From UBA1738 sp045580145 (GTDB lineage: Bacteria > Bacillota > Clostridia > UBA1381), in NCBI GenBank assembly GCA_045580145.1, contig JAZNNI010000041.1, positions 1 to 34,941 on the forward strand: DNA of 34,941 nucleotides, written 5' to 3'. The position numbers and the translations under genes were made by a program. Of this stretch, positions 15,436-23,988 are shown in pieces (position 1 is the stretch's first letter; each line of letters begins with the position of its first letter). The notes beneath the pieces were generated by a model. The model did not search any database, was not told where the DNA came from, and saw nothing but the letters and a program-made list of their open reading frames with translations.

Positions 15436-16227
15436 TTACCTCTTGTCAGTTATCACCTTTTTAGGACATTTACTTATGCATATTCCACACGAAGTGCATT
15501 TTTCGTAATCAATCTCTGCAAGATTGTTATTAACCGAAATTGCTTCAGAAGGGCAGTTTTTCTCACAGATTTTGCAGGCAATACATCCTGCCTGACAGCT
15601 TGCATTTACTAACTTTCCGCTCTGGCGGTTTTTACAAAGAACTGTGACACCCTTATCCTTTGGCATAAGCTCAATCACGTGCTTCGGGCAAGCCTTTACG
15701 CACATTCCGCAGGCAGTACATTTTTCTTCATCAATGACTGCAATACCATTTTCAATTCTTATAGCGCCAAACTTGCACACATCCTTGCACGTTCCAAAGC
15801 CAAGGCAACCGTTCGGGCAAGCTTTTTGACCGCCTGCCAATTTATTTGCGGCATTACAATCAAGAACCCCGTAATACTCATATTTTTCCTTTGCCTTTTC
15901 GCAATCGCCGCCACAAAGAACACGTGCAACCTTAGGAGATGTTGCGGCTACTGCCTTACCCATTATTCCCCCGATTTGCTGAGCTGTGTTTCCTTTTCCC
16001 ACGCTACAGCAATCAAGCGGTGCGCCTTCTTCAACGACAGCGTGTGCATATGCACTGCAGCCTGCATATCCGCAGGCACCGCAGTTTGCACCAGGCAATA
16101 CTTCTTCTATTTTTTCAACCCTCTCGTCGACTTCTACCCTGAAAATCACCGCTGCAAGTGCAAGCAAAAGTCCGAATATAAGACCGATTATTCCAACAAC
16201 CAAAACCGCTGTAATTATACTATTCAT
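15436..16227 (-). CDS. rnfB: Rnf complex subunit B (iron-sulfur ferredoxin subunit)
   Basis: A 263-residue subunit of the Rnf ferredoxin:NAD+ oxidoreductase, a membrane ion pump. It has one N-terminal membrane helix (about 5-28), then the CGACGYAGCSAYA cluster with a following Cys typical of RnfB, then four 4Fe-4S ferredoxin-type cysteine sets: CLGFGTCKDVC, CTACGMCVKACP, CIACKICEKNCP and CTSCGICISKCP. It is last of the six rnf genes, as in other clostridia. GGAGGACGGAA precedes the ATG. Confidence 0.97.
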   Translation of the reverse strand: MNSIITAVLVVGIIGLIFGLLLALAAVIFRVEVDERVEKIEEVLPGANCGACGYAGCSAYAHAVVEEGAPLDCCSVGKGNTAQQIGGIMGKAVAATSPKVARVLCGGDCEKAKEKYEYYGVLDCNAANKLAGGQKACPNGCLGFGTCKDVCKFGAIRIENGIAVIDEEKCTACGMCVKACPKHVIELMPKDKGVTVLCKNRQSGKLVNASCQAGCIACKICEKNCPSEAISVNNNLAEIDYEKCTSCGICISKCPKKVITDKR

Positions 16228-16239
16228 TTCCGTCCTCCG

Positions 16240-16821
16240 TTAAATTGAAAATCCCGAAAATCCAAGAAACGCAATCGACATAAGTCCCGCCGTTATAAGT
16301 GCAATCGGAAATCCCCTAAAACTCTCCGGCACATCCTTTTCGCTTATTACCTCTCGTATTCCGGCAAAAAGAACTATTGCAAGTGTAAAGCCAAGGGCTG
16401 CAAAGGTTCCATACAAAATTGAATGCAGAAAATCGTAGTTATTCTGAACATTCAAAAGTGCTACACCCAAAACTGCACAGTTGGGAGTGATAAGCGGAAG
16501 ATAAATGCCAAGCGCATTATAAAGTGATGGCATCACCTTTTTTATTACCATTTCCACAAACTGAACAAGCCCTGCAATTATTAAAATAAATGCAATAGTC
16601 TGCAGATATTCAAGCTCAAGAGGAATTAAAAACCACTCGTTTACGCACCACGTAAACGCAGATGCAATCGCCATAACAAAGGTTACTGCCATACCCATAC
16701 CGAGTGCCGTATCAAGCTTTTTAGAAACCCCTAAAAACGGACAGCACCCCAAAAATTTTACCAAAACAAAGTTTTCAGTAAAAAGCGCTGCAATTAAAAG
16801 TGAAATTATTGAAGGCTGCAT
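16240..16821 (-). CDS. rnfA: Rnf complex subunit A
   Basis: A 193-residue membrane protein with six hydrophobic helices, homologous to rnfE next to it. Diagnostic segments are LLIAALFTENFVLVKFLGCC, PFLGVSKKLDTALGMGMAVTF and LPLITPNCAVLGVALLN. RnfA and RnfE form an inverted-topology pair in the membrane core, and their short Cys-containing helices (FLGCCPF here) hold an iron-sulfur centre in solved complexes. The start codon overlaps the rnfE stop (TAATG). Confidence 0.97.
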   Translation of the reverse strand: MQPSIISLLIAALFTENFVLVKFLGCCPFLGVSKKLDTALGMGMAVTFVMAIASAFTWCVNEWFLIPLELEYLQTIAFILIIAGLVQFVEMVIKKVMPSLYNALGIYLPLITPNCAVLGVALLNVQNNYDFLHSILYGTFAALGFTLAIVLFAGIREVISEKDVPESFRGFPIALITAGLMSIAFLGFSGFSI

Positions 16822-17432
16822 TACTCTCTGCCCCCTTCCTTTTTATTGGAAACAATATAGTTTATTATTGCTATCAATATTCCAAGCACGATAAATCCGC
16901 CCGGCGGCATACCTATTATCGCCGCAGGCTGTATAGGTCCAGAAATAATTTCCACACCCCAAAGACTTCCTTTACCTAAAAGCTCACGAACGGCAGAAAT
17001 AATGCAAAGTGCACCAGTGAAACCAAGTCCCATACCAATTCCGTCAAGTGCAGATTTTCCAACTGAATTTTTAGATGCAAAAGCCTCAGCACGTGCTAAA
17101 ATTATGCAGTTTACAACAATCAGAGGAATAAAGATTCCAAGAGATGCATAAAGCGATGGAACAAATGCCTCCAAAACCATCTGCACTATTGTAACAAAGG
17201 TCGCAATAATTACCACATATGCGGCAATTCGCACCTTATCGGGAATAGTTTTTCTAAGTAACGATACTAATATATTCGACATTGTGAGAACCACCGTTGC
17301 AGAGAGTCCCATTCCAAGACCGTTTTGCAAGGTTGTCGTTACAGCGAGAGTCGGACACATTCCCAGAAGTTGAACAAATGTCGGATTTTCAAGCAAAAGT
17401 CCGTTTTTTAAGATAGAATTCTTTTTCTCCAA
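16821..17432 (-). CDS. rnfE: Rnf complex subunit E
   Basis: A 203-residue six-helix membrane protein. It opens with the NGLLLENPTFVQLLGMCPTL block, in which the Cys matches the buried cluster ligand. LGIFIPLIVVNCIILARAEAFA and PPGGFIVLGILIA (quoted separately) are family hallmarks. It pairs with RnfA in the membrane core. Spacing to rnfG is one nucleotide, and it ends within the rnfA start. Confidence 0.97.
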   Translation of the reverse strand: MEKKNSILKNGLLLENPTFVQLLGMCPTLAVTTTLQNGLGMGLSATVVLTMSNILVSLLRKTIPDKVRIAAYVVIIATFVTIVQMVLEAFVPSLYASLGIFIPLIVVNCIILARAEAFASKNSVGKSALDGIGMGLGFTGALCIISAVRELLGKGSLWGVEIISGPIQPAAIIGMPPGGFIVLGILIAIINYIVSNKKEGGRE

Positions 17433-17433
17433 C

Positions 17434-17997
17434 TCACTCGCCTCCTTTTAAACTCTTAACCGCCATAATAGCCGTGTTTACGCCCCTTGTGACAGCTTTT
17501 GATGTTATCGTTGCAGATGAAATTGCATCAATCTGGTTTCCTGATGCATTATTTTTCACAACCTCAATATTTTCTGTCTTTCCTACAAACTGTGCTTTGA
17601 AATCTTCTTTAGTGCAGTTGCTTCCAAGTCCTGCTGTTTCGCTTTGTGAGATAACTTCGACACCTGTGACCTTACATTCGTTATCTATGCCGACAACAAG
17701 AGAAATTGTGCCTCCATATCCATTAATATTCACATTTACAACATACCCTGCATCAGAGCCTTTATAAATACCGCTCACCATAGAATCAGTAATCTCTGAA
17801 TATTCTTCCTTTACAAATTCCGTAGCATCCGGAAGCACTGCCTTCATTGCGGCTTCCTGCGAAAGTCTTTTATTTTCCGCAATAACCGGTGCTGTAAATC
17901 CGTTTACACCTGCAAGAATTGCTGCCGCAACCGCAGTTACTACAAAAAGGATGATACCAACCTTTACTATTTCAATTCCGTCTTTTCTATCAGCCAT
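17434..17997 (-). CDS. rnfG: Rnf complex subunit G (covalent FMN)
   Basis: A 187-residue subunit with one N-terminal membrane helix (about 12-34) and an extracytoplasmic FMN-binding domain. The flavinylation site is in IDAISSATITSKAVT near residue 160, matching the S/TGAT-type motif where FMN joins a Thr. I start it at the ATG at 17997: GGGGAGGTATCAAAAA lies directly upstream, and an earlier ATG at 18042 lies deep inside rnfD. The chosen start overlaps rnfD by 8 nt. Confidence 0.96.
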   Translation of the reverse strand: MADRKDGIEIVKVGIILFVVTAVAAAILAGVNGFTAPVIAENKRLSQEAAMKAVLPDATEFVKEEYSEITDSMVSGIYKGSDAGYVVNVNINGYGGTISLVVGIDNECKVTGVEVISQSETAGLGSNCTKEDFKAQFVGKTENIEVVKNNASGNQIDAISSATITSKAVTRGVNTAIMAVKSLKGGE

Positions 17998-18961
17998 TTT
18001 TTGATACCTCCCCAAATGATTTTGGAACGGTAAATCTCTCAATAAGCGGAGTTACTACGTTCATAAGAAGTATTGCAAAGGATGTACCCTCAGGATAGCT
18101 TCCAAATGTACGGATTACAAAAGTTAAAAATCCGCAGCCGATTCCAAAAATTATACATCCCACAGTCGTTGTAGGCGTTGTCACATAATCAGTAGCCATA
18201 AAGAATGCACCAAGCAAAAGTCCGCCTGACAAAATATGCATCAATGTAAAATATCCTTGTGAATTTCCTGTAAGATTTTCGCCAAAAAGATATGCAAGTA
18301 TCGCAAATGAAGCTATATAGCATACCGGTATTTTCCAGTCAACAACACGCTTTAGCAAAAGATATAAAAATCCTATCAAAAGCATCATTCCTGAAGTCTC
18401 TCCGATACATCCTGCCTTTGCTCCAAAAAAAGCAGCGGAAAGCGTTGGAAGGACTCCTTCCTGCATTCCCTTTAAAACTGAAAGAGGTGTTGCAGAAGAT
18501 ATCGCATCAGCACCATATCCCATATGCGGCATAACAAAGGTTGACATACTTCCTGCCCACGCAACAACCATAAAGCAACGTGCCGCAAGTGCCGGATTCA
18601 TAAAGTTTTTGCCCAGTCCGCCATAGAGCTGCTTTACAATTACAATAGCAAATGCACTTCCGATAACCGGCATCCACAAAGGAATGGTAACCGGAAGATT
18701 CAGTGCAAGCAAGAGTCCAGTCAAGGCAGCAGACAAGTCCCCTACTGTCGATGGTCTTTTTGTTATTTTTTTATACAAATATTCCGAAACCACACACGAA
18801 CATACCGTTGTTAAAATCACTGCAAGTGCGCGGAATCCGAAGAAGAAAATTCCTGCTAAAGATGCCGGAATAAGTGCAATAATTACGTCCAGCATAATAG
18901 ATGAAACGCTTTCATCCAATTTTATATGTGGCGATGATGAAACTATAAGCTTTTGTTCCAT
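17990..18961 (-). CDS. rnfD: Rnf complex subunit D (covalent FMN)
   Basis: A 323-residue polytopic membrane subunit. Family motifs are SSPHIKLDESVSSIMLDVI at the N-terminus, GLGKNFMNPALAARCF, and the flavin attachment region GADAISSATPLSVLKG, where FMN is bound through a phosphodiester to Thr. Near the C-terminus is TDYVTTPTTTVGCIIFG, conserved with NqrB. It carries electrons between the RnfC side and RnfG. Its ATG overlaps the rnfC stop (TAATG). Confidence 0.97.
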   Translation of the reverse strand: MEQKLIVSSSPHIKLDESVSSIMLDVIIALIPASLAGIFFFGFRALAVILTTVCSCVVSEYLYKKITKRPSTVGDLSAALTGLLLALNLPVTIPLWMPVIGSAFAIVIVKQLYGGLGKNFMNPALAARCFMVVAWAGSMSTFVMPHMGYGADAISSATPLSVLKGMQEGVLPTLSAAFFGAKAGCIGETSGMMLLIGFLYLLLKRVVDWKIPVCYIASFAILAYLFGENLTGNSQGYFTLMHILSGGLLLGAFFMATDYVTTPTTTVGCIIFGIGCGFLTFVIRTFGSYPEGTSFAILLMNVVTPLIERFTVPKSFGEVSKNG

Positions 18962-20274
18962 TATTTCTTATTCCTCCTCTTTTCGATAATCTTCTGTTTA
19001 GCTACCCTTATATTCTGAACAGGGCTACGTCTTCCCGGACACAGATATGAACAGAGTCCGCATTCGATACAATTCATTATATGATATTTCTCACACTTTT
19101 CAAGGTCGCCGGCTTCAGCGAATTTTGAAAGATAAAGCGGCATCAGATTCATCGGGCAATACTTTACGCATTTTCCACATCTAATGCAAGGCGAATCCTC
19201 ATCAAAAATTGTAGCCGATTTAGATAGTGCCAAAATGCCGGAAGTGGTCTTTATAGTAGGAACTTCAAGCGAATACTGACTTATACCCATCATAGGTCCG
19301 CCCATTACAATTTTTTTAGCACCATCCAAAAGCCCTCCCGCCTGATTAATAACAAATTCAAACGGTGTTCCAAGTCTCACCTCAAAATTTGATGGTTCTT
19401 TTATTGAGTCTCCTGCAACCGTGATAACCCTTTTCGTAATCGGCATACCTGTTTTGAAAGTCTGGGCAATTTCATAAGCTGTATCAACATTTATAACAAT
19501 AGCGCCCACATCAACAGGGAGTCCGCCCGCAGGAACCTTTTTACCAGTAATAGCCTTTATGAGATGCTTTTCAGAGCCTTGCGGATATTTCGTCTTAAGG
19601 ACTACAACCTCAACTTTATCATCACCTATTGCACGTATTTTTTCTATTGCATCAGGTTTATTTGCTTCAATTCCAATATGTCCCTTTTCTAAATCAAAAA
19701 GCTTCAGGCATATTCTGAGACCAAAAATTACATCTTCGGGATTCTCCAAAAGACGTCTGTGGTCCGAAGTTAAGTATGGCTCACACTCTGCAGCATTCAT
19801 TATAAGATGCGTCACCTTTTTATCCTTTGGTGGTGACAGTTTTACGTGTGTCGGGAATCCCGCTCCACCCATACCAACAATTCCTGCATCGCGGATAACT
19901 TTCACTATTTCTTCTTTAGACATTGCATCTACATTTTTAGGTGTAATCTCCTCAAAAATTTCATAATTGAAATCGTTTTCAACAAAAACAGAAGTAACCT
20001 CAGTCCCCAATGGATGAATGTGAGGTTTTATGTCTATAACTGTTCCCGATACAGAAGAATGAACAGGAACAGACATATAAGCATCAGAATCAGCAATAAT
20101 CTGCCCCACCTTTACCTTATCTCCAATCGAAACCTTCGTTTCAAGTATAGCACCTATATGCTGCTGGAGCGGATAAATATGAACCGGTGCACCATCTGCT
20201 ACTTTTATAGGTATTTTATTTGTTTCGTTTTTATGGTCAGGTATATGCATACCACCTTTAAATGTCTTAAACAA
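18961..20274 (-). CDS. rnfC: Rnf complex subunit C (NADH-binding)
   Basis: A 437-residue peripheral cytoplasmic subunit and the first gene of the rnf operon. It contains VGMGGAGFPTHVK (glycine-rich NADH/flavin site), EPYLTSDHRRLLE, and two 4Fe-4S motifs at the C-terminus, CIRCGKCVKYCP and CIECGLCSYLCP. The biotin-carrier-like N-terminus PVHIYPLQQHIGAILETKV fits clostridial RnfC. The best start is a TTG at 20274 (MFKTFKGGMHIP), 7 nt after GGAGG; an upstream TTG at 20295 has no site. A non-ATG start on the lead gene could keep its yield low. Confidence 0.97.
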   Translation of the reverse strand: MFKTFKGGMHIPDHKNETNKIPIKVADGAPVHIYPLQQHIGAILETKVSIGDKVKVGQIIADSDAYMSVPVHSSVSGTVIDIKPHIHPLGTEVTSVFVENDFNYEIFEEITPKNVDAMSKEEIVKVIRDAGIVGMGGAGFPTHVKLSPPKDKKVTHLIMNAAECEPYLTSDHRRLLENPEDVIFGLRICLKLFDLEKGHIGIEANKPDAIEKIRAIGDDKVEVVVLKTKYPQGSEKHLIKAITGKKVPAGGLPVDVGAIVINVDTAYEIAQTFKTGMPITKRVITVAGDSIKEPSNFEVRLGTPFEFVINQAGGLLDGAKKIVMGGPMMGISQYSLEVPTIKTTSGILALSKSATIFDEDSPCIRCGKCVKYCPMNLMPLYLSKFAEAGDLEKCEKYHIMNCIECGLCSYLCPGRRSPVQNIRVAKQKIIEKRRNKK

Positions 20275-20309
20275 AATTCCACCTCCAAAACACAATAAAC
20301 ATTCATTTA

Positions 20310-20338
20310 ATTATATCATAAATCACTTGCAATTTCAA
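20310..20338 (-). promoter_or_regulatory. rnf operon promoter
   Basis: Minus-strand TTGAAA, 17 nt, TATAAT, about 36 nt before the rnfC start. The same hexamers and spacing recur in the divergent promoter at 23.4 kb and the heparinase-like gene promoter. Confidence 0.8.
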
Positions 20339-20374
20339 CGTAATTCGGCAAGATTTCTTTGACAACATTTTAAC

Positions 20375-20403
20375 AAAAAAGATTGCCTTTTCCAGACAAT
20401 CTT
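20375..20403 (-). terminator. Terminator of the glycolipid/RsmF/export operon
   Basis: Minus-strand hairpin AAGATTG / CAATCTT with an 11-nt loop, then TTTTTTG. It overlaps the last codon of the export gene and separates it from the rnf promoter. Confidence 0.78.
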
Positions 20404-20899
20404 AGATAATGAGTTGCTTTAAAATCCCAAAGGAAATGAGGGACATAATAAGTCCTGCAACAACTACTCCCATAAAAATCGGGAATATTGAGTCCTTAAA
20501 CTTCATACGAAGAAGCGTTGCCGCCAATGCACCCGTCCACGCACCTGTCCCCGGAAGAGGAATTGCTACAAACAAAAACAGTCCGAACTTTCCATATTTT
20601 CTGATTTGGTCAGATTTAGAAAGTGCTTTGTTTTCCAATTTTTCCACCATATTTTTAAGTTGTGTCTTTTTTAGATGCGTAAAAATCTTTTCAATAAAAA
20701 TTAATATAAAAGGAATTGGAAGCATATTTCCTATTACGGCGATTATAAATGTTGACAAAAATTCCATCTTTAAAAGTCCGGCTGCAAGAAGACTTCCTCG
20801 AAGCTCCAAAATCGGAATCATTGATATGATAAAAACAATAAGCTCCTTTGCAACCTTTCCTCCGAAATTTTCAACTATAAAGTGCACTATACTATCCAT
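20402..20899 (-). CDS. Small multidrug export family protein (COG2426 type)
   Basis: A 165-residue membrane protein with about four to five helices. The family features are FIISMIPILELRGSLLAAGL, AVIGNMLPIPFILIFIEKI and the glycine/proline loop VAIPLPGTGAWTGALAATLL. The Pfam family is named small multi-drug export protein on weak evidence and resembles the DedA/SNARE-associated architecture, so the transport substrate should be considered unknown. AAGGAGATATAAAA precedes the ATG. It is the third gene of the operon with rsmF-like and glycosyltransferase genes; no functional link is apparent. Confidence 0.85.
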   Translation of the reverse strand: MDSIVHFIVENFGGKVAKELIVFIISMIPILELRGSLLAAGLLKMEFLSTFIIAVIGNMLPIPFILIFIEKIFTHLKKTQLKNMVEKLENKALSKSDQIRKYGKFGLFLFVAIPLPGTGAWTGALAATLLRMKFKDSIFPIFMGVVVAGLIMSLISFGILKQLII

Positions 20900-20911
20900 T
20901 TTTATATCTCC

Positions 20912-22240
20912 TTAAAATCTCAAATATTTCGGGAAATGATTTTTTAAAACTCCGTCCGATGCCTTTCCCCAGCCAATCGGATAACCATCATATAAAACTG
21001 CAGTCCATCCCTTTTTATCACAAGGCAAGGTTTCTCCGCGGAAAAACTTTTCAGGGCTATCTGTTTCAAGGGTGTTTTTAAAATCATCTTTAGAGAGTGC
21101 AAGACAAAGTGCGTGTGCCGGTTCAAATCTTCCTTTTTTACACACACCAAGAAATAATCCCGGAAGTACGGTTTTGATTTTGTCTATATCCACGCCCGAT
21201 GGAATAAGAAAAAGTCTGTCCCCGAATGCAATTATTTCTCCGCTTAAACGTATATTAAGGTTCTCCTCTGCAAAATCCTTAAAAAGTACAGCTTCCTTGC
21301 AAGCATACTTTTTAAAATATGTTTTTTCCTCTCCCTCTTTTTTGTGAAACAGAGCAACAAAATGTCCCTCTCCTTTACTTTTATGAGGAAAAATTCGCTT
21401 CGCACAGGACAAATCATACTCGCTGTCTGCCCACTTGCCGCAAGCATCTGTAAGCCCTTCACTATTTATGGAAGCAAGCTCAACATCCGGATAGTTTTGT
21501 AAAACCCAGTCTGCAACACCTTCATTTTCACAGGGTGCAAAAGTGCAGGTAGAGTATACTAAATACCCACCCTTTTTTAACATTTTAAATGCGGATTTTA
21601 ATATGTTCTTCTGTCTGTTTGCACAAGAAAATGTATGTTCTTCGCTCCATTCGTTTATTGCCTGAGGTTCTTTTTTAAACATTCCCTCTCCCGAACACGG
21701 AGCATCTACAATAATTTTATCAAAAAAAGATTCGTATTTGTCCTGCAATTTTTCCGGTGATTCATTTGTAACAATCGCATTTGTTATTCCCATACGGGAT
21801 ATGTTTTCCGCAAGAATTGCTGCTCTTTTTGAGACAATTTCGTTTGCCATCAAAAATCCGCTGCCTGCAAGCTTTTCTGCAGCCTGTGTTGCCTTTCCGC
21901 CTGGCGCTGAGCAGAGGTCTAAAACAAAATCGCCTTCTGAAATTCCAAGTACTTCAACAACAGACATTGCCGACGGCTCCTGAAAATAGACAAGTCCCCC
22001 AACGTGATAAGGATGCTTCCCCGATATATTGCTTTTATCTGCATAGTATCCGTTTTTACACCATTTTACCACTTCAAGCTCGCCGGTTTTAGAAAAGACC
22101 GCTTCCTTTGCTCCGCTCTTTAGTGTATTTATTCTGAGTCCCTGATATACCGTCTCATTTTCAAACACTGAAAGAAAATCATAATATTCATCTTTCAGCA
22201 TACTCTTCATTCGATTCTCAAATGCTGGCGGCAGTATCAT
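20912..22240 (-). CDS. RsmF/YebU-type 16S rRNA (cytosine-C5) methyltransferase
   Basis: A 442-residue SAM-dependent RNA m5C methyltransferase of the RsmB/RsmF/NOP2 group. The substrate-binding N-terminus contains GLRINTLKSG and HPYHVGGLVYFQEPSAM. SAM loop: LDLCSAPGGKATQAAE. The two catalytic cysteines are present in VDAPCSGEGMFKK and YSTCTFAPCENE. The last 130 residues form the PUA-like RsmF C-terminal domain, ending in YPIGWGKASDGVLKNHFP. Members methylate cytosines of 16S rRNA; the exact position cannot be read here. It overlaps the upstream glycosyltransferase gene by 4 nt. Confidence 0.93.
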   Translation of the reverse strand: MILPPAFENRMKSMLKDEYYDFLSVFENETVYQGLRINTLKSGAKEAVFSKTGELEVVKWCKNGYYADKSNISGKHPYHVGGLVYFQEPSAMSVVEVLGISEGDFVLDLCSAPGGKATQAAEKLAGSGFLMANEIVSKRAAILAENISRMGITNAIVTNESPEKLQDKYESFFDKIIVDAPCSGEGMFKKEPQAINEWSEEHTFSCANRQKNILKSAFKMLKKGGYLVYSTCTFAPCENEGVADWVLQNYPDVELASINSEGLTDACGKWADSEYDLSCAKRIFPHKSKGEGHFVALFHKKEGEEKTYFKKYACKEAVLFKDFAEENLNIRLSGEIIAFGDRLFLIPSGVDIDKIKTVLPGLFLGVCKKGRFEPAHALCLALSKDDFKNTLETDSPEKFFRGETLPCDKKGWTAVLYDGYPIGWGKASDGVLKNHFPKYLRF

Positions 22241-23355
22241 TCTTTCTCACCCTTCATTAGTTTTAAAACAAATCCACACACATCGTGTGTAGAATCAGGC
22301 TTTCCAAGATATTCTACACTTTTCTTTAAAAGGTCAAGCCTCCACGGGCTCTTTAAAAGCTCAAATAATGCCTCGTCAAGACCAAAGGTCTCTGTAACCA
22401 TTATAGCAGCACCATTATTAACTAAAAATTCTGTGTTTCTGTCTTCTTGACCGCGAATAGGATTCATAATAACAGCCGGCAGATTTTTTGCTAAAAGCTC
22501 AGATGTTGTAAGCCCGCCCGGCTTTGTTATAATGAAATCTGATGCATCCATCATTACATCTACATTATCAACAAATCCATATGCAATAACTGTTTTTTTC
22601 CAAACTTTGCTCGCTACCTCGCGCTGCATTTTTTCATTATTTCCGCACACGCAAAGCACCTGAAAGTCTGCATCAACGTTATCTATGGTTTCCATATTTT
22701 TCAGGATATTTCCAAAACCCATAGACCCCATCATCAAAAGAATTGTCTTTTTATTTTCTATTCCAAGTTTTTCTCTTGCAGCTTCTTTTGATATTTTTGA
22801 AGAAAAGCTCTTTCTTATCGGAATTCCATAAGGCAAAATCTTATCAGCCGGAATACCCTTTTTCTTCATTTGGTTTTCAAGCATAGCATCTGCAGTAACG
22901 TAATAATCAAGCTCTGTACTTTCCCAGAATGGATGGACCGTAAAATCAGTTACAATACCTATAAGCGGGCAGGTAACAATATTTTTGTCTTTAAGATACG
23001 TCATAAGCATACACGCATAAGAGTGTGTTCCAATGATTACATCAGGATTATATTCAGTAATAAAATCCTTGAGCTTATTTGAAACCAGCTTTGACAAAAC
23101 TGCTATCATAGAAAGCTTATCATACTTTTCTTCCCTTTTATCCAGCTTGTCATAAACCTTTCCATAAATCTCCGGAATATACTTGGTTGAAAACATATAT
23201 CCACTATCTATAGACTCCGCAAGCACAGGGTTTATATATTCAAAGGTGTCCAGCATTTCACACAAAACACCCTTATCTGTCAAATAATCAATAATGGCGC
23301 GGGCAGTAGAATGGTGACCATATCCCGCTTTTACAGAAATAATAAGTACTTTCAT
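22237..23355 (-). CDS. Diacylglycerol glucosyltransferase / MGDG synthase family (GT28)
   Basis: A 372-residue GT-B enzyme. The N-terminal MGDG-synthase domain has MKVLIISVKAGYGHHSTARA (glycine/histidine loop) and CEMLDTFEYINP. The C-terminal GT28 domain has LMMGSMGFGNILKN and the donor site KPGGLTTSELLAKNLPAVIM. These match the UgtP family, which makes glucosyl- or galactosyl-diacylglycerol on the inner membrane face, sometimes as lipoteichoic acid anchor. It leads an operon with an rRNA methyltransferase and an export protein. AAGGGGGTAAAA precedes the ATG, and the minus half of a symmetric divergent promoter lies upstream. Confidence 0.9.
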   Translation of the reverse strand: MKVLIISVKAGYGHHSTARAIIDYLTDKGVLCEMLDTFEYINPVLAESIDSGYMFSTKYIPEIYGKVYDKLDKREEKYDKLSMIAVLSKLVSNKLKDFITEYNPDVIIGTHSYACMLMTYLKDKNIVTCPLIGIVTDFTVHPFWESTELDYYVTADAMLENQMKKKGIPADKILPYGIPIRKSFSSKISKEAAREKLGIENKKTILLMMGSMGFGNILKNMETIDNVDADFQVLCVCGNNEKMQREVASKVWKKTVIAYGFVDNVDVMMDASDFIITKPGGLTTSELLAKNLPAVIMNPIRGQEDRNTEFLVNNGAAIMVTETFGLDEALFELLKSPWRLDLLKKSVEYLGKPDSTHDVCGFVLKLMKGEKE

Positions 23356-23365
23356 TTTTACCCCC

Positions 23366-23394
23366 TTGAAATCCGTTCAAAAGTATGTTATAAT
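23366..23394 (+). promoter_or_regulatory. Plus half of symmetric divergent promoter
   Basis: TTGAAA, 17 nt, TATAAT on the plus strand, giving a leader of about 50 nt to the amidotransferase-like gene. The whole unit reads TTGAAA-N17-TATAATTATA-N17-TTTCAA. Confidence 0.78.
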
Positions 23395-23421
23395 TATAAC
23401 ATAACTTATGACCTTTTTCAA
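23393..23421 (-). promoter_or_regulatory. Minus half of symmetric divergent promoter
   Basis: On the minus strand TTGAAA, 17 nt, TATAAT, driving the glycolipid glycosyltransferase operon. Its -10 box overlaps that of the plus-strand promoter inside the palindrome GTTATAATTATAAC. Confidence 0.78.
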
Positions 23422-23452
23422 TACCGAATTTCAGCAAGAAGGAGGAGCTTCT

Positions 23453-23974
23453 ATGATACATTACATAGGCGAACGGGCTATTTATGATTACCTTGTTCAG
23501 CTTGAAATTCCCGTAATATTCTCAAATAGTGTTTCAAACGCCGAAAAAATCATTGTTACGGAATTTTCCGATCAGGCAGTGCGTCTTATACGTGAAGCTC
23601 TTTTAATCAACATCCCCGTACTTGGTATTTTAGACGGATTTAAAAGTGTTATTAAAGCCTTTGATGGCAGATGCGAGGAAATTGAATGTGCTGAAGGCAA
23701 ACAGGAATGGGCTGTTATTGATACCTCTGTCCCTATTTACGCAGGGCTTGAAACAGCAATACGGATTTGCAGAGGCACTCCTTTTGGTGTATTGGAAACA
23801 GTTATGCCGGAAGAGCTTGATTGTATTTCGCGTTCTCGCGAAGGCGAGATAATTGCAGTATGCAATCTCATAGCTCCGAAAAAGCACGGTAACATTTATG
23901 GTCTTAACTACTATATCTCATCAGGACTTACTCCCGATGCAGAGAAAATTATCAACAATTTCATAAATTTATAA
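23453..23974 (+). CDS. Class I glutamine amidotransferase-like protein lacking catalytic residues
   Basis: A 173-residue protein whose layout follows GuaA-type class I amidotransferase domains. IPVLGILDGFKSVIKAFDG (54-72) matches the nucleophile elbow, normally PVLGICYGMQ...GG, so Leu60 stands where the catalytic Cys should be. WAVIDTSVPIYAGL (86-99) matches the following strand. NIYGLNYYISSGLTPDAEKI (147-166) matches the usual IYGVQFHPEV...GEKI, with Tyr154 for the catalytic His and Ser156 for the Glu. The whole triad is therefore absent. The start is the ATG 7 nt after AAGGAGGAG; an upstream ATG at 23408 precedes the ribosome site. It is first gene of an operon with an ECF S component and hpt. 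A regulatory or binding role is possible; function is unknown. Confidence 0.65.
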   Translation: MIHYIGERAIYDYLVQLEIPVIFSNSVSNAEKIIVTEFSDQAVRLIREALLINIPVLGILDGFKSVIKAFDGRCEEIECAEGKQEWAVIDTSVPIYAGLETAIRICRGTPFGVLETVMPEELDCISRSREGEIIAVCNLIAPKKHGNIYGLNYYISSGLTPDAEKIINNFINL

Positions 23975-23988
23975 GGAGAGATTTACAA

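Noticed and set aside
15679..16248. 189-codon plus-strand frame opposite rnfB
   Set aside because: Exists because the Cys-rich rnfB sequence avoids stops on the other strand; no ribosome site, and rnfB is unambiguous.
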